From the NCBI RefSeq assembly GCF_000013725.1, contig NC_007955.1:1147579-1211578 (forward strand): 64,000 bases of DNA, written 5' to 3'. The stretch's first letter is position 1. Each line of letters starts with the position of its first letter. The position numbers were made by a program, and so were the translations under genes. This document shows positions 43,886-53,089 of this stretch, in pieces. Below the pieces are notes generated by a model that was not told the origin of the DNA, did no database searches, and was given only the letters and a program-made list of their open reading frames with translations. The stretch comes from Methanococcoides burtonii DSM 6242 (GTDB taxonomy: Archaea; Halobacteriota; Methanosarcinia; Methanosarcinales; Methanosarcinaceae).

Positions 43886-45133
43886 TCACTGTTTCCTGAA
43901 TTTCCACCCTACATACAGGCAGGTCAAGCTTCCCAATAGTCTGAAGCCCGGTGTAGAGTTATTTTTGCTTGATTCATTTCCACCTGAGCCACTACCATTA
44001 TCAGATTCAGAATCTTTATTGTTTGAATTATTGATTTCGACAGCGTTTTTTTCTTCAGATGATGATACATTATCTTTAATTCCTGTATCTTCAGTTATAT
44101 TAGAGTTTGTCCCTGTGCTTTGATCAGTCATATTAGAATCTATAAAGTGCCCTAAGGCAATTTCAACAGGATGATCTCCTACATCTACAGTGGCTATGAC
44201 ATTGTCTGTGGCCGTGTCAATTACAGATACACTATTGCCGTCGTAATTTGCCACATATACTTTTGTTCCATCCGGGGTGGCTGACACTCCAGACGGATGC
44301 ATTCCTACAGGAATGGTAGCTATAACATTATTTGTAAATGTATCAATTACAGAAACCGAATCGTCTTTCCAGTTCGTTACGTATACCTTTGTTCCATCTG
44401 GATTGACTATAACTCCCCAGGGATACTCTCCTACATTTACAGTGGCTGTAACATTATTTGTAAATGTATCAATTACAGAGACATTATTGCCTCTTGAATT
44501 AGTAACATATACCTTAGTCCCATCTGGAGTGACTGCGACATCCCAAGGTATCTCTCCCACATTTACAGTGCTTATAACACTATTTGTAACCGTGTCGATC
44601 ACAGAAATAATATCATTTTTATGGCTTGTAACATATAGTTTTGTTCCATCGGGAGTGATTGCAATTCTATCAGGACCCCACCCCACGTCAACTTTTGATG
44701 TTATGCTGTTTGTTGCTGTGTTAATTACTAAGATATTGGTACTATCACGGATCGACACATATACCCTTGTTCCTGCTGGGTTAATGGCAGCTCCCCAAGA
44801 ACTACCTCCAACATTCACTGTGGAATGAACTGTATTTGTTACTGTATCGATTATAGGAACAGTGGTCCTGTCTATAGCTGAGTCCGTTACATATATTCTT
44901 CTTCCGTCTGGTGTAACTGCAACTTCACCAGAATAAGCTTCTATCTTCATCGTTGTTACAATGGAATCTGTTGCGGTATCTATTACAGAGACATTTCCCC
45001 CCGAACTCATTACATATGCAAAGGGAGCTGCACCTGCAGTATATACATTTACTACAAGTAAAAGCATCATTATTACACAGACTCTTAGGAGGATATTCTT
45101 TTGAAATGCTTTATCGAATGCTATTACTTCCAT
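43886..45133 (-). CDS. Secreted YVTN-family beta-propeller protein
   Basis: A 415-residue exported protein with an N-terminal signal (residues 14-35). Seven to eight repeats of about 42 residues follow, each like 'VGEIPWDVAVTPDGTKVYVT' then 'NSVSVIDTATDNVIATVDVG', forming a YVTN/WD-like propeller. A Ser/Asn/Asp-rich linker of about 60 residues precedes a C-terminal 'STPGFRLLGSLTCLYVGW' and basic 'KFRKQ', a PGF-type anchor signal. Such propellers are abundant on Methanosarcina surfaces and mediate binding or cell contact. The repeats are highly similar at the DNA level, so copy number may vary between strains. It lies downstream of a C39-like peptidase gene and is separated from it by a strong terminator. 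Confidence 0.85.
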   Translation of the reverse strand: MEVIAFDKAFQKNILLRVCVIMMLLLVVNVYTAGAAPFAYVMSSGGNVSVIDTATDSIVTTMKIEAYSGEVAVTPDGRRIYVTDSAIDRTTVPIIDTVTNTVHSTVNVGGSSWGAAINPAGTRVYVSIRDSTNILVINTATNSITSKVDVGWGPDRIAITPDGTKLYVTSHKNDIISVIDTVTNSVISTVNVGEIPWDVAVTPDGTKVYVTNSRGNNVSVIDTFTNNVTATVNVGEYPWGVIVNPDGTKVYVTNWKDDSVSVIDTFTNNVIATIPVGMHPSGVSATPDGTKVYVANYDGNSVSVIDTATDNVIATVDVGDHPVEIALGHFIDSNMTDQSTGTNSNITEDTGIKDNVSSSEEKNAVEINNSNNKDSESDNGSGSGGNESSKNNSTPGFRLLGSLTCLYVGWKFRKQ

Positions 45134-45275
45134 TCTAAATCTCCTTAAAGGATTATACTCCTTATATTAAATATTTAATTCTTGTTCATGAAAATATTAT
45201 TCATACCAAAATAAGTGATGTAATCATGATCCTCGCAAAACGCTTGAATTGGCTCAAGATCTAAACAAAAAAAAA

Positions 45276-45359
45276 GGAGTTCGATAGACTCCGCTTTTAG
45301 CTTACGATATGTAAATAAGCTATAAATAAGCTGTTAAAACCATAACGATATCGAACTCC
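45276..45359 (-). terminator. Long hairpin with poly-U after the C39-like peptidase gene
   Basis: On the minus strand GGAGTTCGATA (45359-45349) pairs perfectly with TATCGAACTCC (45286-45276), enclosing about 60 bases with further short AGCTTA/TAAGCT pairings, and is followed by nine T. It begins 10 bases after the peptidase stop and looks like an elaborate terminator. A small structured RNA or a MITE is possible. Confidence 0.6.
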
Positions 45360-45368
45360 ATACGGATT

Positions 45369-46574
45369 TTACCTCACATATACACGTCCAGTCTCTGGAC
45401 CACCGTAGGTACTTTCATAAGCCGCAGAACCAGTCAAAGGATCATTAATATACTCATAGAAATACCCACTATTTAAGTATCCCCGACAAACACGACAATG
45501 ACCAGAAATCATACTGAAAAAGGGTCTGTTATTGTCAATTTCGGTAACAACATCAATGTTATAAAGTCCAGAAGTTCTAACAGTTGGTGTTTTATCCCAT
45601 ACATCTTCAACCCACTCTTCTATGTCACTATATGAAAGGCCAAAGTCCTCTAGCCCGCCCAAATAGTTAAAGATGTACGTCTGTGTAGGGGTAGTACTTG
45701 GATCGTTAAAGTACTCACAAAGCATTTGGATAGATGTGGGTACACAATAATAATCCGTTTCTTGTGTGTAAGCAGGAACCGAAAGCGTTTTACTTGTTAC
45801 TGTTTTTATCGTTACATCACTACTAATTTTCTTAATATCCTGTTCAGTTAATGTTGCACTGTTGTTAATTCCTTCATTGGTTATTATTTCCTCTATAGAT
45901 TTAGTGAACTCATCACTTTTTTGCCATGCAGCTAGGTTTTCTTCCATGTCATTTTCTAGCATTGTCTCATATAGTGACCAAACTCCCAAATCTCCAAATC
46001 TAGTTTTATTTATAGGATTATCTTGTACCTCTTCAAGAGAATATGCATCTACAAATATCCGATATTCTTCCCCTGTGGCTTTGTCCTTTACTGTGGTCAT
46101 TGCCCCTACTTTCGGATAACTGTATACTACCATGACCGTTGATTTGATCTTCCCATCAGGATATTTAGTATTGGCAATTTCTTTTGCCTTCGTCATGGCT
46201 TCATCCACACTATAAGGCTCTGGATCAAATTTAATATCATAGATGGAAGGACCCTGTGTTTTCTCGGCACAAACATCGATTGTACCTATCAATTCATTTT
46301 CTTTATACACTGAGAATTGATAAAACAACTTCTGACCACTTATGTCGTAAAGCTCCAGTGGTTTGGTATCAATAGATGCCCCCGTCCAGTTTTCAAATCC
46401 CGGTGCGTCGGCTGCTATAAAACTTATCATGTGCGCATTAGCATGCTTAAAAGCTTCCTCAACAGTTACAGAATAATCTTTTTCTTCCTGTGCACTTGCG
46501 GCCGGTATCAATGTCATGCTCACTAGCAATATTGCTAAAATTAGCGTTCCAATTTCAATTTTGTTCTTAATCAT
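45369..46574 (-). CDS. Secreted C39-like cysteine peptidase with PepSY-like N-terminal region
   Basis: A 401-residue exported protein. The signal ends at 'IPAASAQEEK'. Residues 30-200 resemble an inhibitory pro-region of PepSY/FTP type ('YDIKFDPEPYSVDEAMTKAK', 'VGAMTTVKDKATGEEYRIFV'). Residues 265-400 form a papain-like C39_2 domain with Cys in 'QETDYYCVPTSIQMLCEYFN', His in 'SMISGHCRVCRGYL' and an Asn/Asp position in 'YEYINDPLTG'. It probably cleaves peptides or surface proteins outside the cell. Its upstream region carries the 19-bp operator array and leader hairpin shared with two other secreted genes, and a Msr-type regulator gene is divergent from it. Confidence 0.72.
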   Translation of the reverse strand: MIKNKIEIGTLILAILLVSMTLIPAASAQEEKDYSVTVEEAFKHANAHMISFIAADAPGFENWTGASIDTKPLELYDISGQKLFYQFSVYKENELIGTIDVCAEKTQGPSIYDIKFDPEPYSVDEAMTKAKEIANTKYPDGKIKSTVMVVYSYPKVGAMTTVKDKATGEEYRIFVDAYSLEEVQDNPINKTRFGDLGVWSLYETMLENDMEENLAAWQKSDEFTKSIEEIITNEGINNSATLTEQDIKKISSDVTIKTVTSKTLSVPAYTQETDYYCVPTSIQMLCEYFNDPSTTPTQTYIFNYLGGLEDFGLSYSDIEEWVEDVWDKTPTVRTSGLYNIDVVTEIDNNRPFFSMISGHCRVCRGYLNSGYFYEYINDPLTGSAAYESTYGGPETGRVYVR

Positions 46575-47090
46575 TTGTCTTACTCCCGTTTCTGTACTTA
46601 TACACTATCAAAGCCAACCATAACCTTGCTTTAGGGCGTTTTGGAGTTCAAGCCGGCTCTGCAGGATACAGTTGAACCCTACTCCGTAAATATATCTTAC
46701 TCTCATCATATACATTTCTTACTGTGGCGAATATTCATCAATCCGATTAACATTAATCAGTCCGATTAATATTCGTCTTTCTGATTAATGTCAAAAACAA
46801 GATAATCCCTAATTTTGATGGTTCCGGGGATTGTACTATGTGCAACATTGAAGCACAAATTTAATATCTGTTACACGTACTATACTTTTTATTGTTAGTT
46901 CACTCATATACTTTATATCCTCACTATAATTTTCTATTAAGTAACTTACTTAAAACAGTACCTCATGTTTTAAACAAGGGCAGAGTTAGGGATTTAACTA
47001 AACTTTACTTCAGGCAAGCAAAATACGTAGAATGTTGATTGATCTTCATGAGCAGTTCATCTGCATGAATCTTCAGAATGGTACAAGAAC
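46575..47090. other. Divergent regulatory region, 516 bp
   Basis: Left part: leader hairpin arms GGAGTTCAA (46643-46651) and TTGAACCCTACTCC (46672-46685), TATA-like TGTATATGATG on the minus strand (about 46706-46716), and the operator array. Right part: a block at 46826-46863 that resembles 54582-54619 upstream of the other peptidase (about 28 of 38 bases), then AT-rich sequence with a TATA-like TATACTTTATATCC near 46910 and the leader of the regulator gene. Confidence 0.55.
46726..46802 (-). promoter_or_regulatory. Operator array B: four units at exact 19-bp period
   Basis: Units start at 46726 (GGCGAATATTCATC), 46745 (GATTAACATTAATC), 46764 (GATTAATATTCGTC) and 46783 (GATTAATGTC). The order, period and distance to the TATA-like box match arrays A and C although the individual bases have diverged, so spacing appears to be conserved. 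Confidence 0.7.
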
Positions 47091-47903
47091 ATGGACTTCC
47101 TTGAGATCTACAGAAAAGACGGAGATGATGTCCAGGCTATATACAGGTCCGGGCTCACAATTGAGATACTGCTGTCATTAAATGAAGGCAGTAAAAAGCT
47201 TTCTCAACTGCGTGAAATTAGCGGGAGCTCATCCCAGTCAATAATACCAAATATCAGGAGACTGGAGTCTGGTCAATTGGTAGAGGCAAAGGAAGATGGA
47301 TATTGCCTGACCCGGCTGGGAAAGATTGTAGCATCTAGGATCGCAGATTCCTTCAGTACAATTGGAACGATCAATAAGCACAAACTTTTCTGGTCAGACC
47401 ATTGCCTCGAAGACATCCCCATATCATCATTAAAAGAGATCGGATGCCTCTACAATTCCGAAATTATCAGCGATACCCATATAGAACTTTTTAATGTATA
47501 CCGCACTAATCTGAAAATCATAAAAGAAGCCGGGCATGTAGTCGGTGTATCATCCGTCGTAACCAAGGAATATGCGGATTCCATATCAGAAAAAGTATGT
47601 GAAGGAATACCTGTCGAACTTATAGTTCCTATGGATGTTGCGGAACAATTGAAGCAGGAGCCTTATGTGGAAAAGATCAATGCACTGAAAGATTATGAAA
47701 ACTTCAAATTAATGGTCATGGATGGAAATATTAGAGTGGGGCTCATTGTCACCGATAAATGCCTCTCATTGGGCCTGTACAAAAAAGACGGTGTGACCTA
47801 TGACATCGCAAGTGGCATATTCAGCTTTGATCCCATGGCGGTTGTGTGGGGAGAGAGGCTCTTTGAGTATTATAAAGAGCAGTCAAAGGTTATAAAAATG
47901 TGA
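47091..47903 (+). CDS. Msr-type winged-helix regulator (DUF1724)
   Basis: A 270-residue cytoplasmic regulator. The N-terminal ArsR-like winged helix covers about residues 15-85 ('GLTIEILLSLNEGSKKLSQL', 'SSQSIIPNIRRLESGQLVEA'). The C-terminal DUF1724 sensor domain has the motif 'SSLKEIGCLYNSEIISDTHI', then 'VGVSSVVTKEYADSISEKVC' and 'IASGIFSFDPMAVVWGERLF'. Methanosarcina homologs (Msr proteins) control methyltransferase genes. Here no methyltransferase genes are nearby; instead it is divergent from a C39-like peptidase carrying operator array B, so it is the best local candidate for the factor binding those arrays. The inducer is unknown. Confidence 0.85.
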   Translation: MDFLEIYRKDGDDVQAIYRSGLTIEILLSLNEGSKKLSQLREISGSSSQSIIPNIRRLESGQLVEAKEDGYCLTRLGKIVASRIADSFSTIGTINKHKLFWSDHCLEDIPISSLKEIGCLYNSEIISDTHIELFNVYRTNLKIIKEAGHVVGVSSVVTKEYADSISEKVCEGIPVELIVPMDVAEQLKQEPYVEKINALKDYENFKLMVMDGNIRVGLIVTDKCLSLGLYKKDGVTYDIASGIFSFDPMAVVWGERLFEYYKEQSKVIKM

Positions 47904-48006
47904 GTCCAATGCACTTTGTTCTTGAAACTGATTTACTTTTGTTTGACAGTACACAACTTACCCTTCCAACGTACCAGACCTCCAAGTAAATGGCATGTTG
48001 CTGGGT

Positions 48007-48438
48007 TCAATCAACAAATCCTCTGATAAAAATTACCACCCAGAACAGAAAACAACATATCGCAAGAATGTTGTACTCTATTTTTTTTATTGATGCAAAA
48101 TAGCCTTCCAAAGCACCGAGGATGGCCAGAACTCCGAAATAAGCAAGTGTCTCCATACTGGTAAAGTCTCCCGATATGATTGAACTCAAATCGAAATAAA
48201 GGTAAAGTCCGATCACAGGTATCACTCCAATAATAACGGATCCGATCTTGTCCCTTGTAATTAATCCATACGTAATAGGAGCGAGTGCCAGAAGAAATAA
48301 GCCCAGAATTTCAATCAGAGATGTCAATGAACTACCAATTGTCGTATCTAATGTCTGCTCAAAATAGAATACTCCAGTTGTAGCAACGATGATCACTGAA
48401 GATATGGTAATTGGGAGTATTAATTTTTTTATGTTCAT
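48007..48438 (-). CDS. Small multi-span membrane protein, unknown
   Basis: A 143-residue protein with four or five hydrophobic helices ('LILPITISSVIIVATTGVFY', 'LIEILGLFLLALAPITYGLI', 'IGSVIIGVIPVIGLYLYFDL', 'NILAICCFLFWVVIFIRGFV') and very short loops. No family is recognised. It converges with the Msr-type regulator gene. A GGTGGAAAAAT-like ribosome-binding site precedes the ATG at 48438. It follows the anchored protein gene at 48530-49147 on the same strand, with about 90 bases between. Confidence 0.55.
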   Translation of the reverse strand: MNIKKLILPITISSVIIVATTGVFYFEQTLDTTIGSSLTSLIEILGLFLLALAPITYGLITRDKIGSVIIGVIPVIGLYLYFDLSSIISGDFTSMETLAYFGVLAILGALEGYFASIKKIEYNILAICCFLFWVVIFIRGFVD

Positions 48439-48529
48439 TATTTTTCCACCAATGTTCTGAAAAATAAAAAGGTGGATTGAACCACCCCTGAATACTATTC
48501 AATTTTCATTTATCACAGTAGCTTTCCCA

Positions 48530-49147
48530 TCATATTTTTAAACCCTCTACTGTTCCATCTTCATTAGCCATATAATATGACTTTGCAATCAGCTTTTTTA
48601 ATACTGGTGTTTGTTCTGAGAGATTTACAGATTCTCTGGTTCCATAGTAAACTATAAAGTAGTCTTCTCTGCTTTCAAGGAATGGGGTTTTATAAACCAC
48701 AAAATATCCGGATGTTATTTCACTTTCATATTTGGTGGCATCGAAACGTTTTGGACCTAGTGTTGGTTGCCAGACATTCTTACTTTCAAGTCTTTTGATC
48801 TCTTCATTTATTTCTTCACTTATATCTAATTGTACAGTAGAAACTTTTCCATGTTCTGATAAATATTCGTTCAATTCATTCTTTGATTGCAGGAACTTTT
48901 TATCATCATCAAAGTACCATACAGCTAACATCGTCCTTCGTGTATAATTCCCATAACTGCAAAATTTTGAGATTTTTGGAAAGAATGGAGTACATTCTTG
49001 TTTACTATCAGTGATTGATTTTGAGACATACCAGTCTGGCATGGATTCAGAAGGGGGGAGACCTGGACCAATCGTAATGGAGTCAAGAATAAACCATACT
49101 CCAACAGTAGTTATAAAAAGTACCAACAGAATTGCTTTTTTGTTCAC
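48530..49147 (-). CDS. Membrane-anchored extracytoplasmic protein, unknown
   Basis: A 205-residue protein with one N-terminal helix ('MNKKAILLVLFITTVGVWFI') and a hydrophilic domain of about 180 residues outside. Two cysteines in 'KQECTPFFPKISKFCSYGNY' may form a disulfide. The remainder mixes helices ('FLQSKNELNEYLSEHGKVST') and strands ('EITSGYFVVYKTPFLESRED'). There is no catalytic pattern I can name. It belongs to the run of minus-strand secreted and membrane genes between 41.9 and 54.2 kb but lacks the shared operator array. Confidence 0.55.
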   Translation of the reverse strand: MNKKAILLVLFITTVGVWFILDSITIGPGLPPSESMPDWYVSKSITDSKQECTPFFPKISKFCSYGNYTRRTMLAVWYFDDDKKFLQSKNELNEYLSEHGKVSTVQLDISEEINEEIKRLESKNVWQPTLGPKRFDATKYESEITSGYFVVYKTPFLESREDYFIVYYGTRESVNLSEQTPVLKKLIAKSYYMANEDGTVEGLKI

Positions 49148-49491
49148 TTATTGCACCTTCAATGGTTAGGAACAGAATATCCGCAAAATTCTCCTTATTG
49201 AATTCCCAACTTAACAATTGTCCAGTAGGTAAGAAATCCAATAAGAAAATACACCCCCAGAAATATTTGGATTAACTGGTGGTCATGCACTACATTTTTA
49301 GCCACAACTCCACCGAGTACGTTTATAGCAATTTATCACAAATAAAAAATGACTGATTAAATAATTAGCCAATACTCAATTAAACCTTATACCAACTATC
49401 ACCAATTTTCATGTAAACATGCTTTGTCAATATCATTAAAACTATATTTACAAAAGGTATCTTTACATCGAAATTGCCTTATTTGGAATTA
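49148..49491. other. Intergenic region, 344 bp
   Basis: AT-rich, with the minus-strand promoter of the anchored protein gene near the left end. No open frame with a start site, repeat family member or RNA gene was recognised. Confidence 0.4.
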
Positions 49492-49674
49492 TTAGTTATT
49501 GCTATTTGTGGTTTGCTTGTTTCTATTTTTTGTAAATCTGGCCAAGTCATCGGTGTATTTTGATTGGCTTGCATCTTCTTTTGTGAGGAATATTACCACA
49601 TCTTCTGATGCAAAAGCCACAAATGTTGCACTTGACACTATTAAAACCAATATAAACATTTGATTAAGTTTCAT
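49492..49674 (-). CDS. Tiny secreted protein, 60 residues
   Basis: From ATG 49674 the protein is a signal peptide ('MKLNQMFILVLIVSSATFVA') followed by about 35 polar residues, 'SEDVVIFLTKEDASQSKYTD' and an Asn/Thr-rich end. A frame extension to 49707 is possible, but the ribosome-binding-like GAGAGA before 49674 and the charged start favour the shorter form. It lies 48 bases after the NosD-like gene on the same strand and may be the last gene of that transcript. There is no known family; it could be a remnant of a larger secreted protein. Confidence 0.45.
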   Translation of the reverse strand: MKLNQMFILVLIVSSATFVAFASEDVVIFLTKEDASQSKYTDDLARFTKNRNKQTTNSNN

Positions 49675-49721
49675 GATTTCTCTCTTGCTTCTTGATATTA
49701 ACTGCAAGAGGAAGTTTGAAG

Positions 49722-51266
49722 TTAGGATCTGTTGGGGTTGATATTTGCTACTGCCATCCCAATTTGTTCCCAGCTTGTGTCCCCATAAACCGGATTTGGA
49801 TATTCGTAGTATCGCTTTGTGTAGATTTCAACAAGTACATTCTGCTCTTCATTTTTAAAATCTAGGAGAGGGTTATACCGATATGTTTCCAGATATTCTA
49901 AAGTGAGAGATTTCTTATACAACAAAGAAAAATCCTCTGATGTATTTACAGCCCTTGAGCTTATGCGAATGTCAATCGGGACTGTGTTTCCGAGTATCAA
50001 GGGATATGCGTCTTTGTTATTATAGACCAGATCCATTGAGAGCTTTCCTCTTGTGTAATTCTCATTTATAGTTTCAGAAGCGACCCATTGGAAGTTAGTT
50101 ATCTCAACATTATCTCTGATACCTGATTCAAATGGGAAATACCATGCAATAATTCCAAGAAACACTACAAGAGCTACAATGGTTAGAATTACCATGGATT
50201 TTAATAGTAAGGATTTCTTTTTTAGGTAAAACGCCATTCCGATACTAATTAGAATCAGAAAGCTGTACATCAGCTTCTGTAAAGTTAACCTGTCATTTAT
50301 TGTATTTGCTGATAAGTGGTTATCTGCCGCCTTCTTTACTTGAATTCCTTTTTCGTTATTTATCAAAGTATTGTTTTTGATTATGTTGCCTTCATTAGAA
50401 TTCAGAAAAATTCCATACCTGTTGTTGTATGAGATTTCATTGTTCAAAATCTCATTGTTCCTGTTTTGAGTGACAAAAGAAAGACCCGAATCTCTATTGA
50501 AACTCAGATTATTATTTTCAAGGGTGTTATCTTCTGACTTCCACAAAATTGCTCCGCTAAATATATTAGTCACAACATTGTTATTTTCTACTTTATTGTC
50601 AAATGCTGAAGTTAAACAAATGCCATACTTATTTTTTGTAGCAATGTTCTCCTTAACAGCACTACCATTTGCATTGAATAATGCTATTCCATAGTTTTCA
50701 TTGGCACTTGCATTGTTATTGGAAATTGTATTGTAGCTGGAAGATTGCACAATTATTCCATAACGGTTGCTGAAAAGTTTGTTTTCACTTATGGTATTGT
50801 TATTGGAGTTAGATATGCTAATTCCATGCAAATTGTTTGAAAACAAAGAATTTCCTTCAATTTCATTTTCATGAGAAGAAGAAAGGAGAATTCCATCCTC
50901 AACATTTGAAATCGTGTTGTTCTGAATTAGGCAATGATCAACATCATCAATATAAATTCCAGATAGGGGTCGGTTTTCTGCTTTGGCGGTCAGTTTGAAA
51001 CCAATTATGCTCGTGTTTGATGATATTATGTGAAATATATGATTAGAAGAGTTTGTAGATTGGATAATTGTACTAAGTGAGTTGTTATCTACAGTTTTTA
51101 ATGTCAATGGTTTATTGATTAGCACGTTTTCAGAATAAATGCCGCTTTGAATAACAATTAGATCCCCAATACTTGCGTTATCGACTGCATTCTGGATTGA
51201 ATTATAATCTGCATCTTTAAATCCTACGGTGATAACTCCCGCAGATGCAGGAATCATTGAATAAAG
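49722..51266 (-). pseudogene. NosD-type beta-helix surface protein, signal peptide cut off by IS66
   Basis: This part encodes about 514 residues. Residues after 'MIPASAGVITVGFKDADYNS' form right-handed beta-helix repeats of about 23 residues ('NNTISENKLFSNRYGIIVQS'). A membrane helix pair follows near 'KKKSLLLKSMVILTIVALVV', and then a C-terminal domain of about 130 residues with beta pattern. The frame remains open for 15 codons into the IS66 end (to TTG 51311), which gives no signal peptide. Joining this part to 52971-53006 across the IS and one target-site copy restores 'MKMITIFLALILLYSMIPAS', a perfect signal peptide. The gene was intact until the insertion. Confidence 0.82.
51259..51266. 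repeat. Left 8-bp target duplication of IS66
   Basis: GAATAAAG, identical to 52963-52970 at the other end of the element. Confidence 0.9.
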
Positions 51267-52962
51267 GTAACTATTCAGCCACCTTTGCGTGCTAAAATCC
51301 CCCCACCTCAATTTATTTCATCTTCTGACATGGATTTTTACGAAAAAAGTAAGTAGTAGCATTCTATTTAAGTTCACACCCAAAAAATCAATTGGTTTTG
51401 CCAAACAGGAGGTGAATGAACACGAAACGCAAAGAAATCCTAGCAGTTTATGAACAAGGTCCCGAAGCAGTTGTCACTCTTGTCACTACATTGTACGACA
51501 TCATTGCTGAACAACAAAGGATCATAGAACTACAAGCTGCCAGAATAACCGAACTCGAAGAACGAGTTAAAAAATTGGAAGAGCAACTCAAAAAAAACAG
51601 CCGAAACAGCAGTAAACCACCTTCAACTGATGTTTTTATTAATGAGAAACCAAAAACAAAAAGCAGACGAAAAAAGAGTGGAAAGAAACCAGGTGGTCAG
51701 AAAGACCATCCTGGAACTACTCTCAGAATGGTAGATGTTCCTGACGAAGTTATAATTCACAAAGTACACAAATGTAGCAATTGTGAAAGATCGCTTGAAG
51801 ATATAGAAGTTAAAGATCATGAAAAAAGGCAAGTATTTGACATACCTCCCATTAAACTTCAAGTAACAGAACATCGTGCTGAAATCAAGTCCTGTCCTCA
51901 CTGCGGTTGCAAGAACAAAGCTACTTTTTCAGAAAAGGTTAAACAACCCACGCAATATGGCTTGCGTCTTGCATCATTAGCAGTCTACTTACATGATTAT
52001 CAATTACTTCCTTATGAACGCAGCTGTGAATTGCTAGCTGATGTTTGTGGATGTGAAATAAGTCCCGCTACTTTGGCCAGGGCAGAAAAGACATGTTTTG
52101 AAAAACTTGAAGATTTCGAACAGCAGATCAAGAACTTCTTAATAGAATCTCCTGTGATAAATTGTGATGAAACTGGTATGAGGATAGAAGGAAAACGACA
52201 GTGGTTACATGTTGCTTCTACAAACAAAATGACATGTTATTATCCTCATCAAAAAAGAGGCTCTGACGCAATGAATGCGATGGGAATCTTACCAAATTTC
52301 AATGGTACAGTAGTTCATGATTTCTGGAAATCATATTACAAATATGATTGTGATCATTCGATCTGTAATGCTCATCTATTGCGAGAATTAACAAGTGTAA
52401 GCGAGAACGATAATCAATTGTGGTCAAAAGCTATGAATATTCTACTTATTGATGTCAAAAAGTCAGTTGACCAGATCCGAGGAATGTCTGGTTGTATGAA
52501 ACCAGAGAGAATTAAAGAGTTTGAAGATTGGTACGGCCAGATTATTCATATTGGGATAGAAGAAAATCCTCAACTTCAAGCCAAATCAAAGAAGCGAGGA
52601 AGAACTAAACAAACCACAGCAAAAAATCTGCTGGATCGGTTTATTGGTTATAAAAATGATATTCTCAGGTTTATGCATGATCTAAAAGTTCCATTTGAGA
52701 ATAATCTTGCAGAAAGGGATGTGAGAATGATGAAAGTACAGCAGAAGATATCGGGTACATTCCGAAGTATGCAAGGAGCATTAATTTTCTCGCGGGTAAG
52801 AAGTTACATTTCTACTGTTAAGAAGAATCAGATTCCTGTGATGGATGCAATTCGAAATGCAATTGCTGGAATGCCATTTATTCCAACAATTGTTTGAGCT
52901 TCTAATCTTTTTGTGTAAAGGTTGGTCATACAGGATTGATTATAGGTAGGCTGAATAGTTAC
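51267..52962. mobile_element. IS66-family insertion sequence, intact-looking, 1696 bp
   Basis: The ends are GTAACTATTCAGCCACC (51267-51283) and, inverted, GTAACTATTCAGCCTACC (ending at 52962). They begin with GTAA as in IS66 elements and are flanked by a perfect 8-bp duplication GAATAAAG. One long transposase gene fills most of the element; the accessory tnpA/tnpB genes of bacterial IS66 are absent. The perfect duplication and open reading frame indicate a recent insertion. Confidence 0.92.
51416..52897 (+). CDS. IS66-family transposase (TnpC type)
   Basis: A 493-residue transposase. An N-terminal coiled coil ('RITELEERVKKLEEQLKKNS') with the family's 'NSRNSSKPPSTD' motif is followed by a zinc-finger region with CX2C pairs ('HKCSNCERSLEDIE' and 'IKSCPHCGCKNKA'). 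The DDE core contains 'VINCDETGMRIEGKRQWLHV' (first Asp), 'GTVVHDFWKSYYKYDCDHSI' with 'CNAHLLREL' (second Asp and CxxHxxRE), and 'VPFENNLAERDVRMMKVQQK' (Glu in NxxERD). All catalytic blocks are present in one uninterrupted frame, so the enzyme may be active. It starts 150 bases inside the element. Confidence 0.93.
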   Translation: MNTKRKEILAVYEQGPEAVVTLVTTLYDIIAEQQRIIELQAARITELEERVKKLEEQLKKNSRNSSKPPSTDVFINEKPKTKSRRKKSGKKPGGQKDHPGTTLRMVDVPDEVIIHKVHKCSNCERSLEDIEVKDHEKRQVFDIPPIKLQVTEHRAEIKSCPHCGCKNKATFSEKVKQPTQYGLRLASLAVYLHDYQLLPYERSCELLADVCGCEISPATLARAEKTCFEKLEDFEQQIKNFLIESPVINCDETGMRIEGKRQWLHVASTNKMTCYYPHQKRGSDAMNAMGILPNFNGTVVHDFWKSYYKYDCDHSICNAHLLRELTSVSENDNQLWSKAMNILLIDVKKSVDQIRGMSGCMKPERIKEFEDWYGQIIHIGIEENPQLQAKSKKRGRTKQTTAKNLLDRFIGYKNDILRFMHDLKVPFENNLAERDVRMMKVQQKISGTFRSMQGALIFSRVRSYISTVKKNQIPVMDAIRNAIAGMPFIPTIV

Positions 52963-53006
52963 GAATAAAGTAGGATTAGTGCAAGAAAAATAGTTATCAT
53001 TTTCAT
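52963..53006 (-). pseudogene. Detached 5' end of the NosD-type gene plus right target duplication
   Basis: The minus strand from ATG 53006 reads 12 codons of a signal peptide ('MKMITIFLALIL') down to 52971, then the target-site copy GAATAAAG at 52963-52970. It is in frame with the gene remainder at 51266. The original promoter and ribosome-binding site should lie just to the right, at 53007-53089. Confidence 0.82.
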
Positions 53007-53089
53007 AAAATACCATCTTCCAAATAAGTTTTAAAAAATGTGCCATCATTTATCATGATGGCTTTTAATTCAATATGTGTGTCGGCAGC

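Noticed and set aside
44277-44828. 183-residue plus-strand frame opposite the YVTN propeller gene
   Set aside because: A shadow of the repeats on the coding strand; periodic sequence keeps several frames open.
51349-51352. GTAA at 51349 as the left end of IS66
   Set aside because: It was considered first, but the longer match GTAACTATTCAGCC at 51267 together with the perfect GAATAAAG duplication fixes the true end.
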